64,000 bases of DNA from assembly GCA_026874595.1 (NCBI GenBank), contig CM049307.1:4921579-4985578 (forward strand), in the 5' to 3' direction. A program made the position numbers and the translations under genes. This document shows positions 34,505-45,733 of this stretch, piece by piece (the first letter of the stretch is position 1; each line of letters begins with the position of its first letter). The stretch comes from Sipunculus nudus. Lineage: Eukaryota; Annelida; Sipuncula; Golfingiida; Sipunculidae. The notes under the pieces were generated by a model, which had not been told where the DNA came from, did not search any database, and was given only the letters and a program-made list of their open reading frames with translations.

Positions 34505-35197
34505 GGTATTTCTTGGCACCGCAGGTGCCATAGTATCCCTAGACAATTAACCCCCCCCCCCCCTTAAGAATAGGCCCCCCCCCCCATCTTCAGCAAAAAT
34601 TAATATCAGACCACTCTTATAGAAAAGGTAACTCTCATAGAAAAGGTCATGACCCCAATTTCAAAATACATCATCCCCTTATCCAAGTCTATGTATATGC
34701 ATAATATGAAAGAAATCTGTCCATTAGTTTTTGACTTATAAAGCTCACAGTACCGTAAAGTAGAAATGATGGGGTATTAAACAGCACGAAAACAAGTAAA
34801 AGAATAATAGGTGGCGCTACAAGTTTCCAGTGCATGACAACACTATCCAAGATCTTCAGCCAATTTGATTTCTGGAACATGACAACCCTATCCATGATCT
34901 TTGATCAACTTGATTTTGGGATCTATCCATGCAAGATTTCTTGAGATATTTAATAATTTGTGTGATTTTCCTCAAAATTGGACCTATTCAAGGTCAAGGA
35001 CACTCTCCTTGTAAAGGTCATGACCTCATTTTAAATAGGCTTCATCCTTTCACCCATATCTATACATATACCAAGTTTGGTAAAGATCCGTGAAATATTT
35101 TTTGAGTTATAGCGCCAACAAGATTTATATGCGGCTGCGGCGGCGGCAGGACCAGTATGAAAACATAGTATCCCCGACTTTGTCTGGGGATACAATA
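34505..35197 (-). mobile_element. Family B Helitron-like repeat, copy 1
   Basis: Plus-strand ends are TATTTCTTGGCACCGCAGGT GCCATAGTATCCC and GTATCCCCGACTTTGTCTGG GGATACAATA. Read on the minus strand the element ends in the hairpin GGCACC-TGC-GGTGCC, nine bases later CTAT (CTAG in the other copies). A C-tract follows the plus-strand start (34551-34563). The interior has AATAGGTGGCGCTACAAG and AAGGTCAAGGACACTCTCCT. No coding sequence. Confidence 0.7.
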
Positions 35198-35790
35198 ATG
35201 GATGTGTTGGTATATAGATAAAATGAGAATGTAAACAAGCTGTAGCCTTGTGTTAGTCACCAGAGACCCCCTGTCTAAGTGACATGGGTTTCAGAATGCT
35301 GTTAATTGTATTGTGGTTGCTTCTAAAGTTTGACTTGAATTTGATCTGGTGTTGTGTTGTTTCTGTAACTTATATATCACGTCAAAGTGAAAAAATGTGA
35401 TAAAAAATTATTTTTAAGGCATGAAGAATCCAGTGTGGTGATAGAGGTTTGTATAATTTTATTTTATGAACAGGGCTTTTGTAACATATTATTAAAAGGA
35501 TCAAGCAAAATGACCATTAATAAACTTTAAAAATTGCTGAATATTTCTTGGGCAATCATTTAAACATTGTGATATATATAGTATAACCTGAATCCATCAA
35601 CATATTGTGATATGTATTTGAAGGCATGTCGTCCAACTCTTGATTATAATACTGTAGATTCAGAAATATTAGTTGGGATTTTATTTTCGTGCATTTCGTG
35701 GATCAAGGTAATCCAAGAATTCATGATTCCAACAATCAACAAGGCCTACAGGCCTAATGCGAACCTGTGTATTGGGAAATACACCAGGTA
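35198..35790 (-). other. Unique intron sequence between repeats
   Basis: AT-rich; nothing recognisable. Confidence 0.45.
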
Positions 35791-37765
35791 TAATGCTTCA
35801 ATGCTGGACCATTACTTTTCATGTATATGAACAATGCTAAAATACTAAACATTTTGAATAAGAAACAATTACACAAACATCACTGCTGAAATTCTGGCAT
35901 GGGTGCACACAACACAAAAACAATTGTAGCTGGCACCACCAGTCTTGTATAAGACAAAGCTATTTGATATGTATAAATATGCCCAATTTCAGGCTGATAT
36001 ATCAAATTCCTCTGTAGAAATAAGCAGGCACATACACTGTGCAAAAGTCAATGTACGTGGCACCACCTGTCTTGTAAATGAGAATACCATCAAAGAGGCA
36101 TAGACAGGTCAAAATATCAGTCCAATACAACAAACTTCCCCAGAGTTTGATGCACTGGGCTGACAAGGCTTAGGTGAGTAAGGCAGTCGCCCCCGAGTGA
36201 CCTGTGACAAATTGCTGCCTCAAGCTACTGCACTGAGTGAACTCTTGACCTGCACCTGGCTAGACTGAGTGAACTTTTGACCTGTACCTGGCTGCACTGA
36301 GTGAACTCTTGACCTGTTGCATAATCTGACACAGTTGGCAGTCTGCTCAAGCTATAAATAGATTCATGCTGAACTTTGGTGCCAAATATGATGCAGTGAG
36401 CAGTCTGCCAAAGGTATAAATAGAATGCAGCTACTGCATTGAGTGAACTCTTGACCTATACCTGGCTGCACTTCTTCCAATCCTGGCACTGTGCCAAAAT
36501 TATTTATAGAGCTGACATCATCTTGGCTAATGGCCAACATCAAAGCACTGGCAATCTGCCAATAGTAAACCAAGTGCTGCCATCTGAACACAAAAGTGGT
36601 CCCTACTAACCAAAGATAACCTGAAATCTAAATGTCTAGTGGCATGAAGTAATAGATGCTGATAAACTGGTGCCAGGCTAGATGTAACAGCATCACACAG
36701 CTAACATATATGGTAAAATGACTCAATTCAATCTCCATAATTCAGCCAAAAATCATTCATGTGAAACCATTAATGACAATTATTATAAGAATTATTGTAG
36801 GAATTATTCTTGTAAAATATTTAACAAACTGGCTTCAGTGGCATCAGTAGAAAAATGTTTTGCAGGTTTATAACTCATACAGGACGATACAGCAAACTGG
36901 CTGAGTTCAGCTTCCCGTAACTCAGCCAAAAAGCACTGAACCAAAACCATTTGAACAAACATGAATTATCAACATCTGAGGATAATTTATGTGTGAGATT
37001 TAAGAATTTGGCCAAGTGGTTTTTGAGAAGAGGATCTTTGTAGCCACTGAGCTAAAATGGGCTGTTATGGCATATGACTAAATTCAGCTTCCCATAACTT
37101 AGCCAAAAGTCACTGAAAAGAGACCATTTGAACAAACTTCAGAAAGCACTACCCTAGGATCATTTCTGTGCGATATTAAACATTTTGGCCAGATGGTTTC
37201 AGAGAAGAAGTTTTTTGTAGCCCTCAGTGTGATACAGGCACTGATGACCCTGTACAAAAAAGGCCGATGCGGGTGGCGCCACCAATACCTCAGTTTCAGA
37301 AATGACCTATGTGACCAACATTGGCATAAAATTTGGTGATGATAGCTACAGCCGTTTCTGAGATTTAAATTTTAATATGCTTTTTTGCACAGTTAACAAA
37401 GTTCAACCTCCTGTATCTCGGCCAAAAATCTCCAAACTGGAACCATTCGTACAAACTTGAGAAAGTTTGTTCCAGGGATCATTTCTGTGAAATATTGGAC
37501 AATTTGGCTGGACAGTTTCGGAGAAGAAGATTTTTAAAGCTTTTTCAGCTTTTTCCTTATAAAATCTAAGAAAATGCAGTTAGAAAAAAATAAACAAAAT
37601 CCGATATAGTTTTTTGGATGACTGATTATTTGCAAAAAAATTGGTGATGCTAACTCCTGCCGTTTTTGAGATAGCTATGGTTAACGTACAGACGACGCAT
37701 GACAGATGACGCACAATGGATGATGCCGCACCATCGCATAAGCTCACAGGTTCGCTAAAAAATCA
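35791..37765 (-). repeat. Family D modular interspersed repeat, copy 2
   Basis: The reverse orientation of copy 1. The end is CACCATCGCATAAGCTCACA GGTTCGCTAAAAA near 37733-37762, with CAGACGACG.ATGACAG before it. The far end, AATGCTGGACCATTACTTTT CATGTATATGAACAATG, is at about 35803-35840. Modules with GGCACCACCAGTCTTGTATA and GGGTGGCGCCACCAATACC match copy 1. About 2 kb against 3.3 kb in copy 1, with fewer modules and no LINE. Confidence 0.78.
36225..36480 (+). repeat. Short direct repeats in family D copy 2
   Basis: CACTGAGTGAACTCTTGACC or a near variant occurs at about 36231, 36267, 36295 and 36436. A second pair, GCAGTCTGC(C/T).AA..TATAAATAGA, occurs at about 36339 and 36399. A small local tandem amplification without coding signal. 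Confidence 0.65.
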
Positions 37766-39268
37766 CACGTACGCCTACAGAGAACATCTAAACAGCAGCT
37801 GGTGTTCCACTTCATCTATTCATAATTATTATCACTGGCTAAATTTTCAATAAAGGTACAAAAATTGGTAATTACTATTTTTGATTGCCATTGATACATC
37901 CTGTAAATTATTATAAAAATATGTTATTTATAAATATACTGTTGTCAATTTCATTATTTGCCCCAATATCGCACAAACTCGGCTCCCTGAAATGTTTATA
38001 AATTAAATATCAAAATTTACATTAACTGAAAACATATTTCCTCTTTTCAACATTTCGGGTGAAATAGAACAATACCGCATTTCTGTCACACAAAGCGTTT
38101 TTTCTGGCACGACAAGAATGGGACACGTTCCAATGTTTGTAACCACAGTTACAGAGGCACTGCCTTTTTTTGAACCGGTCTTTTCTAACTTCTTTCAGTG
38201 GAGGTAAAACGGGACTTATACGCTCCCTATTGGCTTAAAAGACAAGGGCAATTTTAACTCATTTGCATTACTGCGGGACGTGAATGTAAATTGAACTTAT
38301 TACGAATATGGCTGACCATATATTTGTGTGCATAAAAGTGAGCCATTAATGAGCAGGCTGTACTTCTTCCAAATATCGCCGATAGTTATAGGCTACATAA
38401 ATGTTAGTGTAAGTAAGCGTTGCAGAATTATTGTATGCATATTAGGCCCCGCAAATTTTCAGATGCGTAAAATTCTTGTCTAGTCGACCCATTAAGCTAA
38501 TTTTTAATCTCCAAATAGTTGACATGTTGATTGCTGAACAAACCTTGTCTCACTGCCCCGTCCGGGATTTACAGGCGTAACATGTGACTACCGCCACGAT
38601 TAAAAAAAAGTTAAAACCTTCTTGTGGACGGTCCCATTTCACTTTTCCTCCGATCAAGTGAGGGTTTGTGTTCCTGTGAACGTGGTGTGATCGGGTGTTA
38701 TAATTAATAGCAGATGTATCTGGTGTGACAACTAATAGCTGATGTATCATCAGGCATGTGTTGGTCATGGCTGATTAATTTCTTTGTTAGGCTTGGGTCA
38801 GGCTAAGCTTGTTTGCTCAACACTATCCTGATTAACCACAGTACAGGCGCCCATGTGATATACATCAGAGTTGAGCCACTGGTGTACTAAACCTGTGTAC
38901 AGATGTCCTCTTCTCCCTTGCGTGTGGAGATGTTTATAACCATGATTTTTTAAAACTGTCATTGTCTTTCCACCAATTCAAATACCCCACGAAATGCATT
39001 TTGTTAAAAAACCATGAAATTTTAAGCCAACAATATTATCTCAATCTACAGTAACTGAGCTGTCACATAACTGAAATACTGCCATGTACTGCACACAGTG
39101 CACACTGGAGGGCACGGTGCAGTTTTAATGACACCCGGGAGATCAAACGCTTCTGTTCCTCAGGTGGTCTGAATGGAAACTGGCAATACATCATCAATTC
39201 ATCTGACAGCATGATAAGTGAGAAGGTACCAGTCTAAGCCTGGAAGAAGTGACGGGTCACATGATTAA
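37766..39268 (-). other. Unique, partly CpG-containing intron stretch
   Basis: About 1.5 kb without repeats I recognise. CpGs are more frequent here (for example around 38040-38300 and 38440-38700) than in the surrounding intron. An internal promoter or conserved element is possible but nothing specific supports it. Confidence 0.35.
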
Positions 39269-39547
39269 CAAGGGACCTATGGATCACGGCGCTCAGCTGA
39301 ATGAGACAGATACAATTGTGTCACTATTGTTGTATGTCGGTCTGTAAGATTTCATTTTGACATGTAATTTTTTGTATTAATTATGTAGTTGAGCGGAATA
39401 GTTATATAGAAGTATCAGTATTTTAAATATGAACAAGAATGTGTGTCTAAAATATTGCAATGGGAATCACCAGATGTTTTGTAAATTGCAGAGGAAGGAA
39501 ATGGAGATTTGCAAGTATAAAAATACATATTTAATAAATCAAAATAT

Positions 39548-40057
39548 TTATGGAAAAGTAGAAAACTTATATGTTTTGGGAAGCAGTTGTTGCTGAATTA
39601 GAGAGGAAACAGAATGTCTCAAAAAGTATCTATAGAGAAGAAAATGTAGATTAAGCTGTGAGAAGTTGCTATGTTTGATCTGAATTGAAGAATGGGGGAT
39701 TGTTGCTAATAATATCTTGTGATCTGACCATGTGTTTTCTAATGTTGAAACTGAAGCATTTAAACAGTTAGTAAAGACAAGATCTATGGTATTTCCATGG
39801 TCATTGGTTGGTTCTCTGACTGGTTGTTGACATTTAAAGAGTTGACATAATTGTGTCAATTTGGTGTTATATATTATATTAGAAATGTCAATATTGAAAT
39901 GGCCCATGATCACTATAGGCAGGTTGTGGTCAACTTGAGAGACTAAAACTTGGGAGTTCAGAGAAGAAGTAACTGATGGGACATGCGGATGACCTATAGA
40001 GGAAAACAATCTGAAGTGACTGAGTCTAAGTGTGAATATAGAGAAGAGATGACTCAA
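39548..40057 (-). pseudogene. Degenerate LINE endonuclease (EEP/APE-like) fragment
   Basis: The minus-strand frame contains LPIVIMGHFNIDIS, then QLFKCQQPVREPTNDHGNTI, DLVFTN and STLENTWSDHKILLA. These are the GDFN, T..HG..IDL(V/I)(F/L)T and SDH signatures of the apurinic-type endonuclease domain of non-LTR retrotransposons; the first Asp is replaced by His (GHFN), which would damage catalysis. Upstream EN motifs and any RT domain are absent, so it is a dead fragment. Confidence 0.82.
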
Positions 40058-40115
40058 AATCTGGTGTTGTGTGGTGGTGAAGGGTTACATGGGGACTCAG
40101 CTGTTTGACCTGATT

Positions 40116-40141
40116 GGGGGGGGGGGGGGGGGGGGGGGGGG
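40116..40141 (+). repeat. Uninterrupted G26 tract
   Basis: Twenty-six consecutive G bases. It can form G-quadruplexes and is a likely site of sequencing or assembly length error. On the transcribed strand of the KCTD gene the RNA would carry C26. Confidence 0.95.
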
Positions 40142-40717
40142 AAGGATGAGAGTTTAAAAACACCTTTGTAACTCTGTATATTTATTTCTTTATTTACCAG
40201 TTATAAATTTTATGCAGTTGCCAGAAGAATATTGTCCTAAACAAATACTCAGTGGCAGGGAGTGAGGAAAGTTACAACACCTTTGCATAAACATACAGGA
40301 TACAAAATTTAATCTTACAGGTAAAAAAAAGTTTTATTCATAATTATTGAATATTTAAAAACAGACAGAGAGATAGAAAAACAAAGCAAACCACTTTAAT
40401 TCCCATTCTACTGAGGCAGAAAAATACTGAACGAATGTTTGCATTAGGTCCTCATTTTTTATTACATCAATTTTTTGTTAAGGGAAATTTCGGACAAAAT
40501 TTATAAATTTTACTATACATTTACAATATATAACTAGACATTTCTTGGCACCGCAGGTGCCAGAGTATCCCCAGACATAGTAGCCCCCCCCCTTACAAGA
40601 ATAGAATAGCAGCATATACTGAAACTTGGCATATTTATTGTTTCTTCCATCTAACAATCCACAATCTTGTTGAAGATGTTGGCCCTGTGACATTGAGCTT
40701 TTTAAAGAGGTGTCCTG

Positions 40718-42156
40718 TGACCTTGACCTTTGACCTCATGACCCCAAAATCAATTCAGGTCTTGCTTTTCCAATGGGACATATGCAAGTCAAGTTTGAAA
40801 TCTATACATCAAGGCAGGAATTATCATCCAGAAACTTATTTTTGGACAGATGGCTCCTGTGACCTTCACCTTTGACCTCGTGACCTCAAAATTGATAGTG
40901 TTCTTTCTCTCTTGGCAGGAGAACTATATGTGCAAGATGAAAGATCTGAGATGAAATGTTTGGCTGAAAATGCATCCACATCTTTTTAAAGATGTGTCCT
41001 GTGACCTTGACCTTTGACCTCATGACCCCAAAGTCAATTTTGGTCTTACTTTTCCAATGGGACATATACAAGTCAAGTTAGAAATCCATACATCAATAAA
41101 AGCAGGAATTATCATCCAGAAACAAATTTTTGGACATATGGCTCCTGTGACCTTCACCTTTCACCTTGTGACCTCAAAATTGCAAGGGTTCTTCCTCTCT
41201 TTGCAGGTGTACTATATGTGCAAGATGAAAGATCCGAGATGAAATGTTTGGCTGAAAATGCATCTACATCTTTTTAAAGATGTCCTGTGACCTTGAACTT
41301 TGACCTCATGACCCCCAAATCAATTTGGTTCTTGCGTTTCCAATGGGACATATATAAGTCAAGTTTGAAATCCATACATCAATAAAAGAAGGAATTATTA
41401 TCCAGAAACTAATTTTTGGACATATGGCTCCTGTGACCTTCACCTTTGACCTTGTGACCTCAAAATTGATAGGGGTCTTCCACTCTTGGCAGGTGAACTA
41501 TATGTGCAAGATGAAAGATCTGAGATGAATTGTTTGGCTGAAAATGCGTCCACAATATTTTTAAAGAGGTTTCCTGTGACCTTGACCTTTGACCTCATGA
41601 CCCCAAATTCAATTCCAGTCTTGCTTTTCCAATGGGTCAAATACAAGTCAAGTTTGAAATCCATACATCAATAAAAGAAGGAATTATCATCCAGAAACTA
41701 GTTTTTGGACAGATGGCTCCTGTGACCTTCACCTTTGACCTTGTGACCTCAAAATTGATAGGGGTTTCCTCTATTGACAGATGACTTAAATGTGCAAGAT
41801 GAAAGGTCTGAGATGAAATGTTTGGCTGAAAATGCATCCACAATCTTTTTAAAGATGTGTCCTGTGACCTTGACCTTTGACCTCATGACCCCAAAATCAA
41901 TTTGGGTCTTGCTTTTTTAATGGGACATATTTAAGTCAAGTTTGAAATCATTACATCAATAAAAGCAGGAATTATCATCCAGATACTAATTTTTGGAAAG
42001 ATAGCTCCTGTGGCCTTGACCTTTGACCTTGTGACCCCAAAATTTATACGGATCATCCACTATTGGCAAGTGAGCTATATATTCAAGATGGAAGACCTGG
42101 GATGAAAGTTTGGCTTAAAATGCATCCACAGTCCAGTGACCTTGACCTTTGACCTC
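40718..42156 (-). promoter_or_regulatory. Cluster of DR1/DR0 nuclear-receptor-like sites
   Basis: The minus strand reads GAGGTCAAAGGTCAAGGTCA at 40718-40737, 41002-41021, 41577-41596, 41865-41884 and 42137-42156 (also 34155-34174 in family A copy 2), with many one-base variants between. It holds AGGTCA-A-AGGTCA (perfect DR1, the HNF4/RXR consensus) overlapped by TCAAGGTCA (ERR/FTZ-F1-type extended half site). Binding is inference; the sequence match is direct. Confidence 0.6.
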
Positions 42157-42752
42157 ATGACCCTAGAACCTATAGGGTTCTTACTTTAGTGGTGGACCAT
42201 ACATAAGTCATGTTTGAAATCCATATGGCTATCAACACTGGAGATATCATAAGAGGTGTGTGATTTTCACCATATGTGGCAATATTCAAGGTCAAGGCCA
42301 CTATCATAGGAAAGGTCATGACCCCAATTTAAATAAGCATCATCCCATAACCCATACCTATGTATATGCATAATATAAAAGAAATCTGTCCATTAGTTTT
42401 TGACTTATAATGCTCACAGTACTGTAAGGTGGCAATTTTGGGGGTATTAAACGGCACGAAAACAAGTAAAGAATAATAGGTGGCGCCGCCAGTTTCTGGA
42501 ACATGACAACCCTATCCATGATCTTCCATCAACTTGATTTTGGAATAAATCCATGCAAGATTTCTTGAGATATTAAAGAATTTGTGTGATTTTCCCCAAA
42601 ATTGGACCTATTCAAGGTCAAGGACACTCTCCTAGTAAAGGTCATGACCTCATTTTAAATAGGCGTCGTCCTCTTACCCATATCTATACATATACCAAGT
42701 TTGGTAAAGTTCCGTGAAATATTTTTTGGGTTATCGCGCCAACAAGATTTAT

Positions 42753-42779
42753 ATGCGGCGGCGGCGGCGGCGGCGGTGG
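42753..42779 (+). repeat. (GCG)n trinucleotide tract in family B
   Basis: ATGCGGCGGCGGCGGCGGCG GCGGTGGCGG near the right end of family B copy 2. Matching tracts are at 35131-35146 (copy 1) and 51899-51918 (copy 3). Confidence 0.9.
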
Positions 42780-45097
42780 CGGGACCGGTATGAAAACATA
42801 GTATCCCCCGACTTTGTCTGGGGATACAATAATTATATTTGAAAATTTAAGTTGATTAACAATTCTCAATTGCATCAACATTTACAGTTAATCTGCTCAG
42901 TCAACATCACATTATATACACAGATGTATTTATTTTTTCTTTAAATATATTTTTTTAAATTTGCAAAATAATAAATATCTGAAAACAACACTTGATTCAG
43001 GAAAAGTTGTATACACTGGATTGAAACAGCAATGCAATTGAAGTATGTAACTAATGCAACATATCTGTTGGGGGGGGGGGGAAGGTCAGGGTTGCCATGT
43101 GATTCTACATTTGTGACAGGAGTGTTGCATCACTAATAAGTTTACCCAGGCAAGGCTGTAGGGACCAGACATGGCTGGTCTGGAGGTTCAAAATGAAAAT
43201 ACATTAGAGCCTCAGAAAAACTTTAATAACTAGAACAATTTTTAAGCTTTTACTTTGAAATTTCAGAATTTAACAGATTAAATCTATATATATCGACTGT
43301 GAAAAGTAAATCAAATGTTCTTACGAGAAAGAAACATGCCATGGTCAAACTTGGGCAAAATTAAAGTTATATAGAGGAATATTTATGGTAAATATGAAGA
43401 AAACCAGATGAGTGGTTTTGATATTCGGCAGTCCTGAAGTATGAAAATAGATATTTAATAGAAACACGGATGTATTTAATTTTTTCTAAAAATATATTTT
43501 TAAATTATAACTTTTTAAAATTATATAATACTGACTAAATTACTGGCACGTACATAGGAACTATACAGAGGAAACAGTAAAAGTTTTGAGATAATGTGAT
43601 GCATATGAAAAATTTACAGACGGACAGGCAAGTTGACAGAATGGACTAATACATTTATTTCACTTTCAAGGGAATAATGCATTTAAGTTTATATATAAGC
43701 CTATTTTTTTAGCATATCCACTTTTTCCATTATTTGTTTTAAATCTGATTCATTTTTTTTTATTTACAAGTTTAATAAATTTGTAATAAAACAACTGAAA
43801 GTATAAGTTAAAATATTAGAATTCTAAGCTGCAATCATTATATATCCAGAGTGTAGCTCATATTGGGTCATATTATGCATTCACATATATTTTTTTTATT
43901 TTTAAATCACAAATGTTTAAACTGAATTTAAAAGATAATAATGCCACAACATGGCATCTACTAGATTATTCCTTGAATCACTATTAAAAAGTTTTGCACA
44001 TTGGAGTTTTAAGTACATGCTTAATTTATTCACCGAAATAAAATAAAAGATTCAGTAAATTTGATAAAATAAAAACATCTTTTCAAATAAAGTATACACA
44101 CTTTTGGTTGAATGAGGGACAAACAATATCATTATGCAAATTACAATCTCAGCTATAATTTATTACTGGAATTAATAGTCAATTTCACACTGGTGAAGTT
44201 TTTACTCTTCTGAAGTAAGGAATTACTTATCTGTTGAACATCCACACTTTCATAGCAATACACCACTTTGTGGACACTATGAAATGAGCACTTTAATCAT
44301 TGTAACCCTGGTGGTACAATACAAAATCTAAAATGTAGCATAGCCATGAATAAAATAAAATACAGAAAATTATAACATTCATCTAGTTAATGCACCATCT
44401 GGGGGGGGGGGGGGAGTGCAGGGCAGAGGGGAAGCCTGCTAGTAGTGGTCAAGCTGAGCCTGAGGCAAGCTGCCTGGGGTGGGTTACATAATGCAAGTGC
44501 TGGCTGTTCTACTAGGTGGGCCAGATGTAAACAACACTTGACATGGTGTATGAAAACCTGAATAAAAGCTACTCTTTTCAATCAATTCCTTTGAATTTTC
44601 ATATTTTAAAAGATTAAATCCTTATGTATATATGCTGTGAAAATTAAATCAACAGTGCTTAATGAGAAAAAACATGCCATTCCCAAAGTTGGACAAGATT
44701 TAAAGTATTAATTTTTTATTTATGCTTATAACTTGAAAAAAATTTGAAAATTCAGATCTAATTTTGGGTAAATAATTAAATCTTGATTAAATAAAGTTAT
44801 ATTCCTGAAAAAAAAGTCTCCAGCTTCAGCAATTCTCATGTTAGGTGAGTAAATATATTTCTTGATTTTTTAAAAATTGCATTATATTTGGGCCCATAAC
44901 TTCAAAATAATACCCAATACTGACCTAATTTTTGGTATGTTCATAGAAAATGTATTGAAGAATATGAATACTAAATATGACCAAGAACAGATCAGTGGTT
45001 TTGATATTAGGCAGCCCTGAAGTGTAACAATGGCTTCAAAACAAAATGGTTAAGTCAAATTTTTCAATATATCAAAGAAATTATCTTTTATATCATC

Positions 45098-45262
45098 TCT
45101 TACAAGTTTGTTCGAATGGTTCAAGTTTAGTGAATTTTGGCCGAGTTACAGGAAGTTGAACTTAGTCATCTGTCCAAAAAAGCATACTAAAATGACAATC
45201 ACAGAAACAGCCGGCGCTATCATCACCAAAATTTTATGGCGGTGTTGGTCACATGAGTCTTA
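45098..45262 (+). repeat. Family D fragment inside family A
   Basis: CAAGTTTGTTCGAATGGTTC, GAATTTTGGCCGAGTTACAG GAAGTTGAACTTAGTCATCT and AAAGCATACTAAAATGACAA TC match 7193-7345 of family D copy 1, followed by ATCATCACCAAAATTTTATG. It begins and ends abruptly within family A modules. Confidence 0.78.
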
Positions 45263-45424
45263 TGTATATATGTTGTGAAAATTAAATCAAGAGTGCTTAC
45301 AGGGAAAAAACGTGCCATTGCCAAAGACTTTCTCCTTTTTAAACGGCCGGCCGGCCAGCCGGACGGACGACGGACAAAGGACCACGACTATAGCTCAGAT
45401 GACTTATAGTCAGCTGAGCTAATA

Positions 45425-45733
45425 ACACACCATGACTAGCAACCCCCCCCCCCCACACACACACACACACTCAAACCTGCATAATTCCTAGCTTGGTGAA
45501 GAAAATTCATATTAGCCCAAAAAAAATAAAGGTATGGTTGGTTCTCAGACACCGCCTGCGTCAATTTTAACCCCACGCATCAAATATTTTAATTTTCATC
45601 TTTTAAGAAGATAAGATAATACAATTTTGATATGACTTCCTTTGTTATGTAGTGATTTTACCTATTTAGCAAAAAATTCTGTTATTATCATGCTTTTCCC
45701 TGATCATGTGACATTTTTATAGAAACATACCAA
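45425..45733 (-). other. Short spacer between A elements
   Basis: Includes a C-tract and (AC)n microsatellite at about 45445-45471. Otherwise unique. Confidence 0.5.

Larger units (their letters stand above)
40533..42833 (-). mobile_element. Family B Helitron-like repeat, copy 2 (tandem TGACC modules)
   Basis: Minus strand: the 3' end is GGCACCTGCGGTGCCAAGAA ATGTCTAG followed by TTA, and the other end starts at GTATCCCCAGACAAAGTC. The interior is about ten modules of ~145 bp in alternating pairs. One of each pair has TGACCTTGACCTTTGACCTC ATGACCCCAAA, the other has GTGACCTTCACCTTTGACCT TGTGACCTCAAAATTG. There is also AATAGGTGGCGCCGCCAG and a (CGG)n tract near the right end. No coding sequence. 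Confidence 0.75.
39269..45424 (+). repeat. Family A composite element with nested B and D sequence (copy 5)
   Basis: The start is ACAAGGGACCTATGGATCAC GGCGCTCAGCTG (39269). The end is ACGGACAAAGGACCACGACT, ATAGCTCAGATGACTTATAG and TCAGCTGAGCT at 45424. The interior right of 42834 has modules with AAAATTAAATCAACAGTGCT, AAACATGCCA, GGGCAAAATT.AAGGTA and TTTTTGATATTAGGCAG, shared with copies 3 and 4. Family B copy 2 lies at 40533-42833, a LINE endonuclease remnant at 39548-40057 and a family D fragment at 45098-45262. That the two ends belong to one original element is inference. Confidence 0.55.
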
